Below are positions 1-8,598 of a stretch of DNA of 49,213 bases, piece by piece. The notes under the pieces were generated by a model that was given only the letters and a program-made list of their open reading frames with translations, was not told the DNA's origin and made no database searches. This DNA comes from an uncultured Tateyamaria sp. (GTDB taxonomy: Bacteria > Pseudomonadota > Alphaproteobacteria > Rhodobacterales > Rhodobacteraceae). Made by a program: the position numbers and the translations under genes. The stretch is from NCBI GenBank assembly GCA_947501275.1, contig CANMVD010000015.1, positions 1 through 49,213 on the forward strand. Direction: 5' to 3'. Numbering within the stretch: the stretch's first letter is position 1; every line of letters begins with the position of its first letter.

Positions 1-44
1 TCAGTGGCTACGATGAGCAACAAACACTCTCTTAGCAAATCACC

Positions 45-389
45 CTAAATGGACCCATAGGCGCCGACGTCAGACACTTCGGGACGCTCAGATACACACG
101 CACTCTCAAACGCCGTCAGTTTCACAAGCAATCGTGCACAAGTATCGGAGAGAACAGGCTTGACGATTACGTTGCTTCTATCTGGCAACACAAGGCTCAG
201 TTGAAACCTGTCGAAGCTGCGCAAAAATACATCTTCGCAAAGATCCAACGCAGTGCCGAATACAATAAAAGAGGAATACCGGTCAGCCTCCATACAATCC
301 AACGCACGCTGTTTGCAAAGTGGCAGAAACCGCTTGTCAAAGTCCGGCCACAGTTGGGAAAGAGACTTGCTGTTATTACTCTCAAACAC
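45..389 (-). CDS. Hypothetical protein, cargo of the tRNA-Arg element
   Basis: I do not recognise this 114-residue protein. It starts at GTG with a good GGGAGAA ribosome binding site seven bases upstream, and begins only 26 bases after the integrase stop on the same strand, so the two are probably co-transcribed. The sequence is mixed, with several cysteines and no clear membrane segment or signal peptide. The stop is inside the window. Its place next to the integrase suggests element cargo, or an accessory factor of the integrase. The spaced RBS and lack of overlap favour a real gene, but no family motif supports it. Confidence 0.45.
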   Translation of the reverse strand: MFESNNSKSLSQLWPDFDKRFLPLCKQRALDCMEADRYSSFIVFGTALDLCEDVFLRSFDRFQLSLVLPDRSNVIVKPVLSDTCARLLVKLTAFESACVSERPEVSDVGAYGSI

Positions 390-415
390 TTAGCCGTTCT
401 CCCACGATCGTATCG

Positions 416-1582
416 TCATTGCGCCACGTACCCTGACCACTGCTCCATCAAAGCCCGTCTTTTATCCAACAAATCAGACCGTGCGTACGCGCGCTCTACG
501 TTCGACCCAACCTGATGCGCCAAGCTCATCTCGGCCACCTCACGCGGCGCTCCCGCCGCCTCGGACGCCCAATCACGGAAGGTCGAGCGGAAGCCGTGCA
601 CCGTGACGCCTTCGACCTGCATCCGTCGCAGCAGCATCAGCATCGACATGTTCGACAGCGGTTTGTGGCGTTTCTGCCCCTCAAATACGTAGTCCGACTG
701 CATTGCGCGCAGCGGTGTGACGATCGACAGCATTTCATCCGTCAAAGGCACGCGGTGATCTTCGCCTGTTTTCATGCGGAGCGCGGGACAGGTCCACAGC
801 CGCGCATCCAAGTCGATCTCGTCCCACCGCAAGCCCAAAACCTCGCCCGTCCTTGATCCCGTCAGGCAGGTGAACATCAGGGCCTTTGCCGCCATCGCGT
901 TGCGGGCCCGCAGGTCGGCATAAAATGCGGGCACGTCCCGCCAATGCATCGCTTTGTGATGTTTGACCTTGGCCTTTACCTTGGGCAATGCGCCTGAATC
1001 CTTGATCACCGTGACCGGATTTTCGCCATCACGGAACCCTTTGGAGCGCGCCACATCCAGCACCGTTTTGATCCGTTGCGCCAGCCGTTTCGCCGTCTCA
1101 TGCTTGTCCGTCCAGATCGGGGCGAGGCACATCATGACTTCGGGCTGGTCGATGCTGTCCAGCGGCATGCGCCCGATTTTGGGGAAGGCATACTCACGCA
1201 GCGTATTGATCCACTGCTGACCGTGTTTTTCGCTTTTCCACGTCGGTATGCGGTCGATGTGAACCTGCTGGGCAAACTCTTCGAAGGTCGGGATGTCGCG
1301 TTTGGCGTTGAAGCGCGGGTTCAGGCCCTGCTTGGCCATGCGGCGGTATTCAAGCGCCCGCTCGCGGGCTTGGTTGATGGTGACAATGTCGGCACCACCA
1401 AGGCCAAAGTCCGTACGCAAAGGCGCGCCCTTCTTATTCTTCTGACCTTTGACAACAACACGCACAATCCAACGCCGCGCGCCGGACGGATCAACGACAA
1501 GATACAGACCATTGCCATCCCCATGACGCCCAGCGCCAAGGTTCTCGACAAGCTTCTTTGTCAATTTGCCTGAGAGGGCCAT
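416..1582 (-). CDS. Tyrosine recombinase / tRNA-targeted integrase
   Basis: Site-specific integrase of the P4-like family with an N-terminal arm-type DNA-binding domain (DUF4102-like; 'GDGNGLYLVV' segment, then 'FGLG' and 'LTINQARE'-like residues), a central SAM-like core-binding domain and a C-terminal catalytic domain. Visible catalytic residues are Arg in 'TGSRTGEV', His and Arg in 'VHGFRS', His in 'LAHQ' and the nucleophile Tyr in 'RAYARSD'. At 388 residues it is full length for the family. I chose the ATG that gives the family-like start 'MALSGKLT'; in-frame upstream starts exist, including an ATG five codons earlier. It lies just beyond the 3' end of tRNA-Arg and reads away from it, the standard layout when the tRNA 3' end is the attachment site. 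Confidence 0.95.
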   Translation of the reverse strand: MALSGKLTKKLVENLGAGRHGDGNGLYLVVDPSGARRWIVRVVVKGQKNKKGAPLRTDFGLGGADIVTINQARERALEYRRMAKQGLNPRFNAKRDIPTFEEFAQQVHIDRIPTWKSEKHGQQWINTLREYAFPKIGRMPLDSIDQPEVMMCLAPIWTDKHETAKRLAQRIKTVLDVARSKGFRDGENPVTVIKDSGALPKVKAKVKHHKAMHWRDVPAFYADLRARNAMAAKALMFTCLTGSRTGEVLGLRWDEIDLDARLWTCPALRMKTGEDHRVPLTDEMLSIVTPLRAMQSDYVFEGQKRHKPLSNMSMLMLLRRMQVEGVTVHGFRSTFRDWASEAAGAPREVAEMSLAHQVGSNVERAYARSDLLDKRRALMEQWSGYVAQ

Positions 1583-1689
1583 CTCAAAATACCACATTCT
1601 ATACCACTCAAAGTACAAACATAGGCACTATCGAAAGAAACTCAAGACAACTGGTGAAACAAGTTAAACACAACGATGCAAAGAGAAAA

Positions 1690-1706
1690 GGCCGCCCAAG
1701 GCGACC
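1690..1706 (-). terminator. Intrinsic terminator of tRNA-Arg
   Basis: A seven-pair stem (one G-U pair) with a three-base loop is followed on the minus strand by TTTTCTCTTT. It begins 26 bases after the tRNA 3' end and lies before the integrase start, so it should stop tRNA transcription from entering the integrase. Confidence 0.65.
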
Positions 1707-1732
1707 ATATCAAATCGTGAGAAATGTGGTAG

Positions 1733-1760
1733 TGGCGGACCGAGGAGGATTCGAACCCCC
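1733..1760 (-). other. Probable attachment site (att) in tRNA-Arg 3' end
   Basis: Inferred from family knowledge: arm-domain integrases next to a tRNA usually recombine in the T-arm/3' end of that tRNA, leaving an intact gene at one end and a direct repeat of the 3' part at the other. I see no second copy between here and position 1, so the other end should lie left of the window. Confidence 0.4.
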
Positions 1761-1809
1761 GACCCCCTGATTCGTAGTCAGGTACTCTATCCAGCTGAGC
1801 TATCGGTCC
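1733..1809 (-). tRNA. tRNA-Arg (anticodon ACG)
   Basis: A complete 77-base tRNA can be folded: acceptor arms GGACCGA and TCGGTCC pair perfectly, the anticodon stem CTGAC/GTCAG carries the loop CTACGAA (anticodon ACG), the T arm contains GGTTCGAATCC, and CCA is encoded. ACG reads CGN arginine codons after A34 is deaminated to inosine by TadA. The 3' end faces the integrase, so this gene is probably the integration target, kept intact by the element. Confidence 0.97.
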
Positions 1810-1878
1810 ACTGGCGGGCGGTTTAGTCCTGTGACCCGTGCTTTGCAAGGCCCAATTCGCCCAAATCCGCAGCAGCCC

Positions 1879-3261
1879 TCAAATACCGTCACCTTTGGGC
1901 AGACGAATGGAAAACACCGTTCCCCCGGGCCCTGTCCGGTCCAGCTCCAGCGCGCCGCCATGTGCACGGATCAATTCAGCCGCGATCGCCAAGCCCAAGC
2001 CCGTGCCACCCTTGGCCACGCCACCCTGAAAGGCAGTAAACAGGTGGTCCTGCGCCTTTTGTGGCAACCCGGGCCCTGTGTCTGCGACTTCGATCCACCA
2101 GTTTTCCGCGTCTTCATAGGCAGACACGGTGATCTCGCCCGGCTTATTTGTTGCGACCAGTGCTTGCCGGGCATTGCGCACAAGGTTGGAGATCACACGG
2201 AACAGTTGCTCTGGGTCAGCGCGCAAGGTGAACATCGGCGGAATATTGTCGCTGAGCCTTACAACGTCCTCACTGACGGCCAGACGCTCACTGTCCAACA
2301 CATCCGCGACCACATCATCCAGCGTCAGCATCATCAGGGTCGGGCTGGGTTCCTCGGCTTTTCCGAAGGCCAGCGTGCTTTCGCACAAGTGCACAGCCCG
2401 CGTGATGGAGCCCACAAGTTTCGGGGCGAGGCGCGCGACCAGCGGATCTTCGGATGTTTCGATGCGGTCCGTGAACAATTGCGCCGAAGTCAGGATATTG
2501 CGCAAGTCGTGACTGATCTTGGACACCGTCAAACCAAGCTGCGCGAGCCTGTCTTTTTGGCGCAAGGCAGCTATCAATTCCGTCTGCATGCTGCGCAAGG
2601 CCTCTTCGGCTTCGCGCAGTTCGGTGACGCCCGCATTTGGCGTGATAATGCGGCGCGCGTCTTCAGGTGCCGCCGCGTAGCGTTGCATATGCCCAACGAC
2701 GCCGCGGATGGGTTTGACCAAGATGGCCTGAACCGCAACAAACAGCAGCATGGCGGTAAACACGGAAATCACGGCGGACAGCACCAGAATACGAATACCA
2801 TAATCCAGCATTGCAGCCCGCAGCGGGCCCGTTTCCATAGTGACTTCGATCAACAGCCCCGCCTCGCGGGTGGGGGCGCCAATGACCCGGATCACCTTGT
2901 TGTCGGGCTCCAGCAAACGCATCATCGCATCGCGGATCAGTACAGGCGCCGTCCCTTCCCGCAAGTCAAAGGTTGCATCGATTGGCTGGGGCATCGACGA
3001 CGACAGCATCAACTGGCGTACTTCGTCCCGGCGCAGCACAACGTTGAAGACACCTGCGTTTTCAAGCAACTCCTCTTCCAGTGCGCTTTCGATCATGTCG
3101 TCGGCCAACAGGGCCAGTGACGCGATTTGCGCGCGCTCCAGACGGTTTTGCAAATAGTCTTCGCGGAACCGCGCAATGGACGGCACAAAGATCAGAATTT
3201 CGGCCAACATCACAAATATGGTCGTGAGGATCAGGAAGCGGCCGGACAGTGAATTCAACAT
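1879..3261 (-). CDS. Membrane sensor histidine kinase, orphan
   Basis: Two-component sensor kinase of 460 residues. A first membrane helix (about 9-28) and a second (about 155-180) enclose a periplasmic sensor region of about 125 residues. A HAMP-like linker follows, then a HisKA helix pair with the phospho-acceptor His251 ('SKISHDLRN'), and a HATPase domain with N-box Asn363 ('LVRNARQAL'), G1 'DTGPG' (394-398) and G2 'GTGLG' (419-423). All catalytic boxes are present. No response regulator gene lies beside it; it sits 12 bases downstream of the flavoenzyme gene, probably in one operon with it. The signal sensed cannot be read from the sequence. Confidence 0.93.
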   Translation of the reverse strand: MLNSLSGRFLILTTIFVMLAEILIFVPSIARFREDYLQNRLERAQIASLALLADDMIESALEEELLENAGVFNVVLRRDEVRQLMLSSSMPQPIDATFDLREGTAPVLIRDAMMRLLEPDNKVIRVIGAPTREAGLLIEVTMETGPLRAAMLDYGIRILVLSAVISVFTAMLLFVAVQAILVKPIRGVVGHMQRYAAAPEDARRIITPNAGVTELREAEEALRSMQTELIAALRQKDRLAQLGLTVSKISHDLRNILTSAQLFTDRIETSEDPLVARLAPKLVGSITRAVHLCESTLAFGKAEEPSPTLMMLTLDDVVADVLDSERLAVSEDVVRLSDNIPPMFTLRADPEQLFRVISNLVRNARQALVATNKPGEITVSAYEDAENWWIEVADTGPGLPQKAQDHLFTAFQGGVAKGGTGLGLAIAAELIRAHGGALELDRTGPGGTVFSIRLPKGDGI

Positions 3262-3273
3262 GAGCGTATGTGG

Positions 3274-4692
3274 TCAGGGAATGAAGCGTTGCACAAGACC
3301 CACAACCCGCTTGACCAGATCACTTTCGAACAATCGTGGGCTGAAATAGGCGCCTGCCGCGCGTTTGTTGACTTCACCGATGGTCGGATAGGGTGACACC
3401 ATTCCGGCGACCTGACTCATTTTGAGGTTGTTGGCGATCACAAGGGACCACAAATTGATCAACTCGCCCGCCTGATGACCTGCAATGGATGCACCAACAG
3501 GCCGCCCCTTGACCACCATCACCTTGATCAAACCATCTGTCTTGCGTTCAGCGATGGCCCGGTCGTTGTGATTGAAATGAAACCGCACGACTTCCAATTT
3601 GTCTCCATGTTGCGCACGCGCCTGCGCTTCGCTCAGGCCGACCTGTGCCAGTTCTGGATCCGTGTAGGTGGCCCACGGTACGTGGTTCCTCTTGGCCTTT
3701 GACGGCAGTGCAAACAACAGCGAACGAATGATAACCCCGGCATGATATCCGGCAACATGGGTGAACTGCAGCCCACCGGCCGCATCACCGATGGCATAGA
3801 CGCGGCGATTGGTCGTGCGCAGGCTGTCATCCACCTTGACGCCCGTGCCCGTAGTCTCGACCCCGGCCACCTCAAGGTTCAGCGAGTCGACATTGGTTTT
3901 TCGCCCCACGGCCAGCAACAGATGCGAGCCGCTAAAGCTGCGCCCATCTTCGCTGTGTACTGTGACCGATCCATCGCTGCCCTCGATCCGCTCGGCCTTT
4001 GTGTCCTCGACAATTTCGATCCCTTCGGCGCGTAGATTGTCCAGCACAATAGCCGCCATTTCAGGATCGTCCTTGCCCAGCGCCTTGGCGCCTTCGATGA
4101 CCGTGACTTTGCTCCCAAGGCGGACATGGGCCTGGGCCATTTCCATTCCGATCGGCCCACCCCCGATGATCAACAGGTGCTCGGGGCGTTCCCGCAATTC
4201 CCAAAGGGTTTCGTTGGTCAGGTAGGGCGTGCTGTCCAGACCCGGGATAGGGGGCACAAGCGGGCTGGATCCTGTTGCAATAACGATCCGACGTGCGCTG
4301 ATAACGGTGTCGCCAGCCTGCACTTCGGTGTCCGAGATAAAGTGCCCGAATTCCCGGATCACATGTACCCCCAGACCTTCAAACCTCTCTTGGCTGTCGA
4401 CGGGTTCGATCTGGGCAATAACGCCCTGCACGTGATCCTTTGCTGCCGCGTAGTCAACTTGAGCAGAGGTGTTGGCCACGCCGTAGGGGGCGGAATGTTC
4501 CTGTGCATAAGCCAGCTTGCCGCTCGCAATCAGCGCCTTGGAGGGCACGCATCCGTAGTTCAGGCAGTCTCCGCCCATCTTGTGGCCTTCCAGCAGAACC
4601 ACGCGAGCGCCCATCTGAACGGCTCCGGCAGCGACAGACAAACCACCGGATCCGGCGCCGATGACCAGAACATCAGTCTTCAAGCGTTGCAT
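3274..4692 (-). CDS. Mercuric-reductase-like FAD/NAD(P) disulfide oxidoreductase
   Basis: Class I flavoprotein disulfide reductase of 472 residues. Near the N-terminus is the FAD-binding GAGSGG motif (12-17), then the redox pair in 'GDCLNYGCVPSKA' (Cys43, Cys48), a second Rossmann motif 'GGGPIGMEMA', and the FAD-contacting 'YAIGDAA'. The usual C-terminal His-Glu pair of lipoamide dehydrogenase is 'PYPTIGE' here, with Tyr in place of His as in MerA-like proteins. The N-terminal heavy-metal domain and C-terminal vicinal cysteines of true mercuric reductase are missing, so mercury reduction is unlikely. It lies five bases after the TVP38-like gene, and the pair is probably one operon. The substrate is unknown. 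Confidence 0.88.
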   Translation of the reverse strand: MQRLKTDVLVIGAGSGGLSVAAGAVQMGARVVLLEGHKMGGDCLNYGCVPSKALIASGKLAYAQEHSAPYGVANTSAQVDYAAAKDHVQGVIAQIEPVDSQERFEGLGVHVIREFGHFISDTEVQAGDTVISARRIVIATGSSPLVPPIPGLDSTPYLTNETLWELRERPEHLLIIGGGPIGMEMAQAHVRLGSKVTVIEGAKALGKDDPEMAAIVLDNLRAEGIEIVEDTKAERIEGSDGSVTVHSEDGRSFSGSHLLLAVGRKTNVDSLNLEVAGVETTGTGVKVDDSLRTTNRRVYAIGDAAGGLQFTHVAGYHAGVIIRSLLFALPSKAKRNHVPWATYTDPELAQVGLSEAQARAQHGDKLEVVRFHFNHNDRAIAERKTDGLIKVMVVKGRPVGASIAGHQAGELINLWSLVIANNLKMSQVAGMVSPYPTIGEVNKRAAGAYFSPRLFESDLVKRVVGLVQRFIP

Positions 4693-4697
4693 TTGAA

Positions 4698-5432
4698 TTA
4701 CAGACCTTTCTTGCCTGCCAGAGCTTTGACAACGACCGGGGCCAGCGACAAAGCAGCCAATCCAAGGATAGGCAACAAAATATGGGGTTCAAAGATAATG
4801 CCGAGATTGGGCGTTTCACCCCGAGCAAACACTTCGCCCAAACCTGCCCCCACCGACGTATAGACGACGGATCCCGGAATGATGCCGATAAACGTCGAAA
4901 TCACGTAGCGATGCAGCGGGACTTGCATCAACGCAGGCACAAGATTGGCTACAAAGAACGGGACAGCGGGAACAAGACGGATGAAAAACAGCATTGACCA
5001 CTGGTTCTCGTCAATCCCGTCCTTGATCTTCTTGATCGTCCCTTTGGACGCTTCCATCTTTTGCCCAAGTGTCTCACCAAAGCCGTGGCGCGCGGCAAGA
5101 AAAATGAGCGTTGCACCCGTCGTGGCACCAAGGACACTGAATGACGAGCCAATCAACGTGCCGAACAGGAACCCGCCCGTCAGAGTAGCGATGCTCGCGC
5201 CCGGCAAGGAAAACCCGACGATCAACACGTACACAGCGATAAAGATAAGCGCGGTAAGCAGATAATTGGCATCGCGAAACGCGATCAGCGCCTCGCGGTT
5301 ATCTGCCAGCGTCTGAAAGCTGAGGTAGTCCCGCAGCGTGAAGGCTCCGATCGCCGCCACAATCAAGATAGCAATCAGGGGAAGATTGCGTGTGAGTTTC
5401 GGCATCCGGGGCTCGCTTGCGTCAGACATCAT
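4698..5432 (-). CDS. TVP38/TMEM64 (DedA-superfamily) membrane protein
   Basis: Polytopic membrane protein of about 244 residues with several hydrophobic segments and the family hallmark 'PGASIATLTGGFLFG' region, followed by 'FIRLVPAVPFF' and the C-terminal 'IPGSVVYTSVGAGLGE'. Members of this superfamily are linked to lipid scrambling or membrane homeostasis; the bacterial role here is not known. I chose an ATG (a second ATG follows at once) with AAAGGA four to seven bases upstream, rather than the upstream GTG. It heads the operon with the flavoenzyme and kinase. Confidence 0.87.
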   Translation of the reverse strand: MMSDASEPRMPKLTRNLPLIAILIVAAIGAFTLRDYLSFQTLADNREALIAFRDANYLLTALIFIAVYVLIVGFSLPGASIATLTGGFLFGTLIGSSFSVLGATTGATLIFLAARHGFGETLGQKMEASKGTIKKIKDGIDENQWSMLFFIRLVPAVPFFVANLVPALMQVPLHRYVISTFIGIIPGSVVYTSVGAGLGEVFARGETPNLGIIFEPHILLPILGLAALSLAPVVVKALAGKKGL

Positions 5433-5649
5433 CGTATCCTTTGATCTCACTGGCCTAAAGCCAAGTGGTGAAGACGGTATTGATGAAAAAATGCGACCAA
5501 GGCACGCCCGAAAACAGGGGGATCACGCCCCCTTGATCTGTGGGGCCTGTTTTTGTGATCATCTGAGGGTCCAGATGCCATTGTTGAAACATATGCAGCG
5601 TTTTGTCCGCGATTTGTTGCAATCGGCTCGTTTTTCACGGCTCAACCGT

Positions 5650-5678
5650 TTGACTTGGTCACAGGGCGCCTTTAAAGG
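5650..5678 (+). promoter_or_regulatory. Candidate promoter for rpmH-rnpA-yidD
   Basis: TTGACT and TAAAGG are separated by exactly 17 bases, about 70 bases before rpmH. The divergent gap to the TVP38-like gene (about 317 bases) also holds a short G5/C5 hairpin near 5516-5533; I see no gene in it. The -10 is weak, so this is a candidate only. Confidence 0.45.
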
Positions 5679-5749
5679 ACGGGCTTCCAACACGGCCCTG
5701 ATCCGAATCCGCGGAGAACACGAGGGCCCAATGATCCGGAGCGACTGCG

Positions 5750-5884
5750 ATGAAACGCACTTTTCAACCTTCGAACCTCGTGCGCAAGCGCCGTCACGGC
5801 TTCCGTGCACGTATGGCAACCAAAGCTGGCCGCAAAATCCTCAACGCACGCCGCGCCCGTGGGCGCAAGTCGCTGAGCGCGTAA
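5750..5884 (+). CDS. rpmH: 50S ribosomal protein L34
   Basis: A 44-residue, Arg/Lys-rich protein that begins '[18 protein letters not shown]' and ends 'GRKSLSA', a textbook bacterial L34 at the usual length. A GGAG lies upstream of the ATG. L34 binds 23S rRNA in the large subunit. It is followed 20 bases later by rnpA, the standard pairing in which both are read from one message. Confidence 0.98.
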
Positions 5885-5904
5885 CACCTGACCCACAGGT
5901 TTGC

Positions 5905-6306
5905 ATGATGACCCTGCCACAGGCACCCGTCCCCAGCTTAACCGCTGGTAAGCAGGTGCCTGATGCGGGGTTTCTGCCGTTAGAGACCTTGCGCGTGCGC
6001 AGCGACTTTCTCAAGGCGGCACGTGCCCGGCATACCGCCCTGCCCGGCTTTGTTCTGCAATGGCGCGATCGCGATGACAGCGATGGACCAATTCGCGTCG
6101 GGTTTACCTGCTCCAAGAAAGTCGGCAATGCCGTTGCCCGGAACCGTGCCAAACGCCGCTTGCGTGAAGTCGCCCGGTTGATTTTGCCCCAACATGGCCG
6201 CGCGGGCACCGACTATGTGCTCATCGGGCGCGCAGGTCACACCGCAACACGACCGTTTCCGCTTTTGTTAAACGATTTGCGCGCAGCCCTGGAACGCATC
6301 CAATGA
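5905..6306 (+). CDS. rnpA: Ribonuclease P protein component
   Basis: Protein subunit of RNase P, which with the catalytic RNA trims the 5' leader of pre-tRNAs. The family signature 'RNRAKRRLRE' is present, after the 'GFTCSKKVGNAV' strand-helix. At 133 residues it is a normal length. I chose the first of two adjacent ATGs preceded by an AGG at suitable distance; the open frame extends far upstream over rpmH, but that part is not RnpA-like. Its stop overlaps the yidD start by four bases (ATGA), so translation is probably coupled. Confidence 0.95.
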   Translation: MMTLPQAPVPSLTAGKQVPDAGFLPLETLRVRSDFLKAARARHTALPGFVLQWRDRDDSDGPIRVGFTCSKKVGNAVARNRAKRRLREVARLILPQHGRAGTDYVLIGRAGHTATRPFPLLLNDLRAALERIQ

Positions 6307-6545
6307 CACCTCTGGCGCGCGTTCTGGCCCTGCCCGTGCGCGCCTACAGGCTGGTGCTGTCTCCTTGGGTGGGTTTTAACTGCCGCTATCAACCAACGTG
6401 CAGCGCCTATGCTCTTGAGGCCCTCGAAGAACACGGCGCGTTCAAGGGAGCATGGATGGCAGCCCGTCGGATCGGGCGTTGCCACCCATGGGGTAAGGAC
6501 GGCTACGACCCGGTCCCAAAAAAGGACACAGACAGCAGCCCCTGA
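6303..6545 (+). CDS. yidD: YidD, membrane protein insertion efficiency factor
   Basis: Small (80 residues) protein with the invariant core 'CRYQPTCSAYALEAL' and 'GRCHPWGKDGYDPVP', including the conserved cysteines. In the family it is a peripheral inner-membrane protein that aids YidC/Sec insertion. The gene overlaps rnpA by four bases. In many bacteria yidC follows at once; here three unrelated genes come between. Confidence 0.95.
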   Translation: MTPLARVLALPVRAYRLVLSPWVGFNCRYQPTCSAYALEALEEHGAFKGAWMAARRIGRCHPWGKDGYDPVPKKDTDSSP

Positions 6546-6551
6546 GTGGGG

Positions 6552-7481
6552 TCAGGTCCACAATTCCTGATCTGCCCCAGCCCCGCCACCGCGGCGGGTG
6601 GTCATGGACCCTGCACTCTTGCCCCTCAGAGTCTGCGCCAGATCCTTGTAAAAACCGTCATTGTCGAACCACCAGGTATGGGAATATCGGGCGCTCTTGT
6701 CTGATGGGTACACATCGCGTCGATATTGCGCTTCTGCATCAACGTCATAGTGTCCCTTCTCGACCAGCTGCGGCATTCCGATGCGCCCAAGTCTGGACCG
6801 CCCTCCATTGATGAATTTGCCCGACAACCGCAACACCCGGTCCCTGTCACTGTAATAGTTGGTCATCCGACGGCTGCGTTTTGCCAACACAAGCGCTGTG
6901 CCCGACCCTCTGGCCATTTCCTGTGCTTCGACATCGGCCGCCACACAGCAAATCTGTTCAACGCCCCAGTTGCCGCCTCCGGGTCCCGCTGTGTCACCGA
7001 ATTGCTGAAATCCACGACCCGTTACCAAAGAGCCCATGGAATGCGCCAGAACATGGATCTTGGGCCGGGGCGACAACCCCATCAATGGCACGACCCCATC
7101 GCGCACCAGTGACGCAGCAACATATTTTGCGTCATCCCTGTCGTTGTTGTAGTTGAGCAGCCTTCCATCGCTTGGCCAGTCAAAAGCCACGACAGCGCCT
7201 TTAAAGCCATTCCGCCTCAGGCCCATTTCGATCTTTTGCATACGTTCCAGCATTTCCGCCTGCTCCGTATTGAACCCATGCACAAAGATCACAATGCCGT
7301 CGCGCATGCCTTCTTTCTTCACCAAGCCCAGCCACTTCTTTTGCGTCACGACACTGCCCGCCCATCCCTTTTGACCGGGTGTTTTGTCTTTGACGGACAC
7401 ATAGCGAACGTCTTTGGACGGACCGTTGGTGAATTTGTCTGTCTTTGAATTGTACAGACGCCGTGAGAAAAAGAGGGGCAT
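6552..7481 (-). CDS. Alpha/beta hydrolase of the DUF900 type
   Basis: About 309 residues. The family pattern is clear: 'VIFVHGFNT' (oxyanion strand), 'VAFDWPSDG', and the nucleophile elbow 'LAHSMGS' with the catalytic Ser; a late 'HYD' could supply the His. Members are uncharacterised serine hydrolases, often annotated as esterase-like. I chose the ATG giving 'MPLFFSRRLYNSK', with a GGAG nine bases upstream. The gene is convergent with yidD with only six bases between stops, and divergent from ttcA. Substrate unknown. Confidence 0.85.
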   Translation of the reverse strand: MPLFFSRRLYNSKTDKFTNGPSKDVRYVSVKDKTPGQKGWAGSVVTQKKWLGLVKKEGMRDGIVIFVHGFNTEQAEMLERMQKIEMGLRRNGFKGAVVAFDWPSDGRLLNYNNDRDDAKYVAASLVRDGVVPLMGLSPRPKIHVLAHSMGSLVTGRGFQQFGDTAGPGGGNWGVEQICCVAADVEAQEMARGSGTALVLAKRSRRMTNYYSDRDRVLRLSGKFINGGRSRLGRIGMPQLVEKGHYDVDAEAQYRRDVYPSDKSARYSHTWWFDNDGFYKDLAQTLRGKSAGSMTTRRGGGAGADQELWT

Positions 7482-7610
7482 GGAAAATGGCTCCGGGCTG
7501 AAACATGTAAAACGCGGGCCACGGTAGCGCAAAAGGCGAAACCCACCAAATCTGGCCCTTTCGAAGCCCGCAACCCCGCGCTATGACAAGCCAGCAACCC
7601 GGAGCCCGCT

Positions 7611-7642
7611 ATGCTTGATGCCAGCCATGCTTGATGACAGCG
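7611..7642 (+). repeat. Tandem 16-bp duplication over the ttcA start
   Basis: Two adjacent 16-base units beginning ATGCTTGATG differ at only two positions. As 16 is not a multiple of three, the first ATG is out of frame with ttcA and opens an eight-codon frame (seven residues plus TGA) that ends inside the second copy. Confidence 0.8.
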
Positions 7643-8520
7643 ACGACATTCATCCGCTCTTTGCGGGCGCGCCTTCGACGACCGAGTTCAAGAAGCTCCG
7701 CAAGCGTATTGTGCGCAACACGCGCGAGGCCATTGATCACTATGGCATGATCGCCAAGGGGTCACAGGATCCGGACGCCCCTCGCCCGCGTTGGCTGGTG
7801 TGTCTGTCGGGCGGCAAGGACAGCTACACATTGCTTGCCGTTTTGTACGAGCTCAAATGGCGGGGGCTGTTACCGGTAGATCTGTTGGCCTGCAACCTCG
7901 ATCAGGGTCAACCCGGTTTTCCGGCGACAGTATTGCCGGAGTTTCTGGAACGTATGGGGGTGCCCCACCGGATCGAGTATCAGGACACCTATTCGATCGT
8001 GGTGGATAAAGTGCCGCAGGGGCGCACGTTCTGTGCGCTCTGTTCACGGCTGCGTCGGGGAAATCTCTACCGCGTGGCGCGTGAAGAGGGCTGCTCGGCG
8101 GTGGTTCTGGGACATCACCGGGATGATATTCTTGAAACCTTCTTTATGAACCTGTTTCACGGCGGGCGACTTGCAACAATGCCTCCGAAACTGGTCAACG
8201 AAGAGGGCGACTTGTTTGTATATCGCCCGCTCGCTCATGTGGCCGAAGCCGATTGCGAAAAATTTGTCAACGCGATGGGGTATCCCATTATCCCGTGCGA
8301 TTTGTGCGGCAGCCAGGACGGCCTGCAGCGCCAGCAGGTCAAGCAAATCCTTGATGGCTGGGAAAACAACAGCCCCGGACGCCGGCAGGTGATGTTCCGC
8401 GCATTGATGAATGCTCGTCCGTCTCACCTCCTTGACCCTAAGCTGTTTGACTTTGCAGGTCTTTCCATTGACGCGCCAGCAATTGATGAAAATTTGCAGG
8501 AAGTTCCAAAGCTGCGTTAA
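7627..8520 (+). CDS. ttcA: tRNA 2-thiocytidine(32) synthetase TtcA
   Basis: ATP-dependent thiolase that makes 2-thiocytidine at tRNA position 32. It has the PP-loop '[10 protein letters not shown]', the first CxxC '[10 protein letters not shown]' and second CxxC 'CDLCGSQDG' that ligate the iron-sulfur cluster, and '[15 protein letters not shown]'. About 297 residues, full length. The start is uncertain: a GGAG sits six bases before an out-of-frame ATG made by the 16-bp duplication, while in-frame ATGs come 7 and 16 bases later. I use the one giving '[12 protein letters not shown]'. It is followed in the same direction by the GGDEF-EAL gene. Confidence 0.93.
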   Translation: MLDDSDDIHPLFAGAPSTTEFKKLRKRIVRNTREAIDHYGMIAKGSQDPDAPRPRWLVCLSGGKDSYTLLAVLYELKWRGLLPVDLLACNLDQGQPGFPATVLPEFLERMGVPHRIEYQDTYSIVVDKVPQGRTFCALCSRLRRGNLYRVAREEGCSAVVLGHHRDDILETFFMNLFHGGRLATMPPKLVNEEGDLFVYRPLAHVAEADCEKFVNAMGYPIIPCDLCGSQDGLQRQQVKQILDGWENNSPGRRQVMFRALMNARPSHLLDPKLFDFAGLSIDAPAIDENLQEVPKLR

Positions 8521-8598
8521 CAGCCAAGTCACCAACCCTGTTTAATCAGGTTCGTACTGGCGTCGGATTGGCCAGAGACGAGCGTGAAAGGGACGGGT

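Noticed and set aside
1831..3120. 429-codon plus-strand frame
   Set aside because: Antisense to the histidine kinase, which has all catalytic boxes; the frame has no recognisable domain.
3274..4692. Calling this gene a true mercuric reductase
   Set aside because: No N-terminal metal-binding domain, no C-terminal vicinal Cys pair, and no mer genes nearby; only the MerA-like core is present.
5338..5904. Upstream extension of the rnpA frame over rpmH
   Set aside because: Runs through the real L34 gene in another frame and is unlike RnpA; the start with a suitable AGG is at 5905.
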